DNA of 7,712 nucleotides from Undibacterium sp. (GTDB lineage: Bacteria > Pseudomonadota > Gammaproteobacteria > Burkholderiales > Burkholderiaceae): contig JACMRF010000015.1 in assembly GCA_014376575.1 (NCBI GenBank), positions 1-7,712 of the forward strand, read 5' to 3'. Under the pieces are notes generated by a model, which worked only from the letters and a program-made list of their open reading frames with translations, did no database searches and was not told the DNA's origin. How positions within the stretch are numbered: the stretch's first letter is position 1; each line of letters starts with the position of its first letter. A program made the position numbers and the translations under genes. Positions 6,909 to 7,712 of this stretch are shown here, piece by piece.

Positions 6909-6932
6909 TAATATTCCGCCCGTAGAATATTA
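6909..6932. repeat. 8-bp inverted repeat with 8-base spacer
   Basis: TAATATTC (6909-6916) and GAATATTA (6925-6932) are perfect reverse complements around a GC-rich spacer CGCCCGTA. The form suits a dimeric regulator's binding site; as a hairpin it would be weak. A nearby TATATTCGCC (about 6872) partly resembles the left arm. Confidence 0.5.
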
Positions 6933-7002
6933 AGCGAGTCAACAAAATGCCTCTAATTAATAGTCCCAGAATGCTAAAAATTATAGTTTTGAATTTGATT
7001 CT

Positions 7003-7158
7003 CTAATGAGCGCCTTTATGGTCTTTCTGCCCATCATTTTTATGTCTGCCAATCACCTCTGATGTTTCTGCTTGCTCTTTTTGTTTTTTTGCGACTTCTT
7101 TATTGGAAGGATTAATTAGCCAAGGTTTTGCTTGCTCTTTTTTAGTATTTTCACTCAT
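7003..7158 (-). CDS. Small hydrophilic protein, 51 aa, unknown function
   Basis: Read on the minus strand from ATG 7158 (MSENTKKEQAKPWLINPSNK...) to TAG 7003-7005. A textbook ribosome binding site, GGAG, lies six bases before the ATG, the strongest argument that it is real. The product is rich in Lys, Glu, Gln and Asn, with one Trp and a His/Lys-rich end (GRHKNDGQKDHKGAH); it has no signal peptide or membrane segment and is probably disordered. A short motif recurs (KKEQAK at 6-11 and QKEQAE near residues 26-31). I know no family for it. Codon use is AT-rich, like the native flanks and unlike the lipid operon. Two dyads lie upstream (7196-7215 and 7233-7252) and may control it. It could be a small stress protein like its neighbours, but this is context only. 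Confidence 0.65.
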   Translation of the reverse strand: MSENTKKEQAKPWLINPSNKEVAKKQKEQAETSEVIGRHKNDGQKDHKGAH

Positions 7159-7195
7159 GAGAATCTCCAATCGATTTATCTAGGGATTAATACAA

Positions 7196-7215
7196 TGTAT
7201 CGTATTCACGATACA
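7196..7215 (-). promoter_or_regulatory. Inverted repeat upstream of the small gene, possible operator
   Basis: TGTATCGT (7196-7203), spacer ATTC, ACGATACA (7208-7215): perfect 8-bp arms, ending 38 bases before the small gene's ATG, a typical position for a promoter-overlapping operator. No T-run follows on either strand, so a terminator is unlikely. Confidence 0.5.
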
Positions 7216-7232
7216 GCAGTCGAATTAAGTAA

Positions 7233-7252
7233 TCTGTGCGTTAACGCACAGA
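7233..7252 (-). promoter_or_regulatory. 20-bp perfect palindrome, possible regulator binding site
   Basis: TCTGTGCGTTAACGCACAGA equals its own reverse complement over all 20 bases, with a central GTTAAC. It lies about 75 bases upstream of the small gene's ATG and about 40 bases past the stop of the YdaT-like gene on the same strand. It resembles a dimeric repressor or activator site. The CTGT and ACAG ends are 10 bases apart, so it is not a standard LexA box. Confidence 0.6.
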
Positions 7253-7290
7253 ATGCTATGAAATTTCATTTGACATAATTTATTACTTAC

Positions 7291-7473
7291 TCAGTGTGGT
7301 GAATTGCCCCACTCTTTACTTTTAGCGATTGCAATTCGGATAGATTTGCCTTCATCCATTCCTTCAGATAACAAAGTATTCGCTATTTCAATCGCTTTCA
7401 TACGAGTGGCTGGGGCGAGGTATCTCATCGCAACTGGATAGATTACTTATCACTATTCAATTGAGCAGGGCAT
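7291..7473 (-). pseudogene. YdaT-like small protein with a damaged N-terminus
   Basis: The minus-strand frame MRYLAPATRMKAIEIANTLL followed by SEGMDEGKSIRIAIAKSKEW matches the core of a small protein family that includes Bacillus YdaT (KAIEIANALLxEGxxEGxAIxIAIAxAKEW), linked to general stress in Bacillus; the biochemical role is unknown. From ATG 7428 it would be 45 aa, ending at TGA 7291-7293, but that ATG has no ribosome binding site. Family members begin MPW..., followed by a short segment and YP.SM. Here ATGCCCTG occurs at 7473-7466 in the same frame and YPVA directly precedes the inner Met, but between them lie three consecutive stops (TAG TGA TAA). AAT AGT GAT AAG (NSDK) in another frame suggests two small insertions. 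I read this as a family member with a broken start region; a functional 45-aa product cannot be excluded. Confidence 0.6.
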
Positions 7474-7633
7474 TCAGCACTATATAAATTTGTTTGAGTC
7501 CGTGCTTACAAAGCCAGTGAAAACTTGAATGTGAGAGGCTGCTATTGCTTAGCACGACAGGCTGGATTGGGTCGAGGCTGTGTCAAAACGCTAATAAATT
7601 ACATCTGAAATAAACATATCAATCAAGATGTTG

Positions 7634-7639
7634 TATAAT
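7634..7639 (+). promoter_or_regulatory. Possible -10 box of the transposase promoter
   Basis: A perfect TATAAT lies 32 bases before the transposase ATG. I found no good -35 box at the usual distance, so this is a weak call. Confidence 0.4.
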
Positions 7640-7670
7640 TTAACTATCTGATTACATTGGATATTTAGCG

Positions 7671-7712
7671 ATGAAGCGATTTGTACAAGGTCAGGACAGA
7701 ACACAAAGCACA
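7671..7712 (+). CDS. Transposase N-terminus, IS1182-like, cut by the window end
   Basis: Only 14 codons are present: MKRFVQGQDRTQST. This strongly resembles the start of IS1182-family DDE transposases (typically MKRF-x-x-G-E-x-R-x-Q-S-T-L). The catalytic domain lies outside the window, so completeness cannot be judged. A weak GGATAT lies some 10 bases before the ATG. Confidence 0.65.
   Translation, partial: MKRFVQGQDRTQST

Larger units (their letters stand above)
6704..7002. other. Upstream region of the lipid operon and right edge of the GC-rich block
   Basis: About 300 bp without a recognisable gene. The part up to about 6845 is GC-rich and should hold the leader of the lipid-kinase operon; beyond it the DNA is AT-rich. 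It contains a 12-bp palindrome at 6845-6856 and an inverted repeat at 6909-6932. I could not place a convincing -35/-10 pair. Confidence 0.5.
7576..7712 (+). mobile_element. Left end of an insertion sequence, IS1182-like, continuing beyond the window
   Basis: GGCTGTGTCAAAACG at about 7576-7590 resembles the terminal inverted repeats of IS1182-type elements, and a transposase-like start codon follows some 80 bp later. The exact outer end is uncertain by a few bases, because the right end is outside the window and target duplications cannot be compared. An insertion sequence here fits the decay of neighbouring genes. Confidence 0.6.

Noticed and set aside
7233..7252. LexA (SOS) box in the 20-bp palindrome.
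   Set aside because: CTGT and ACAG are 10 bases apart, not the 8 of the usual proteobacterial site.

Overview
The window looks like an accessory stretch of a betaproteobacterial chromosome. The assignment is an inference: the Crp/Fnr-type gene, the CsbD relic and the lipid-kinase cassette most resemble proteins I know from Methylophilales/Nitrosomonadales-like and Burkholderiales-like bacteria. Most of the window is clearly AT-rich. A block at about 4100-6845 is visibly GC-rich, with different codon use, and looks like a separately acquired segment.

Left part (1-2500, + strand): a CsbD-type stress gene that appears broken (start codon changed to ATA, plus one base missing near the 3' end); an intact exported Lys/Ala/Asp-rich protein with three CX10C modules; and an intact NRAMP-superfamily transporter whose metal-site motifs differ from classical MntH. 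Then comes an AT-rich spacer of about 565 bp in which I find no gene.

Middle (3064-4010, - strand): a full-length Crp/Fnr-family regulator with at least three lesions (an 11-base G run that shifts the frame and two in-frame TAA codons), followed by a very uncertain coding relic.

GC-rich block (4112-6703, - strand): three genes transcribed leftwards with overlapping ends. In transcription order they are a diacylglycerol/sphingolipid-kinase-like lipid kinase, a calcineurin-like metallophosphoesterase and a PAP2-type membrane phosphatase. All keep their catalytic motifs. One kinase and two phosphoesterases in one operon suggest turnover of lipid phosphates or lipid carriers at the inner membrane.

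Right part (6704-7712): AT-rich again. It holds a 51-aa hydrophilic small protein with a good ribosome binding site, two strong dyad sequences upstream of it, a short YdaT-like protein with a damaged N-terminus, and the left end of an insertion sequence whose transposase (IS1182-like N-terminus) runs off the window.

Overall, small stress-type genes and a regulator are decaying next to an insertion sequence and an acquired lipid-phosphate operon. I see no CRISPR, tRNA, rRNA or clear defence system. The best candidates for something undescribed are the CX10C repeat protein beside the atypical NRAMP transporter, and the small-gene/dyad region at 7000-7290.
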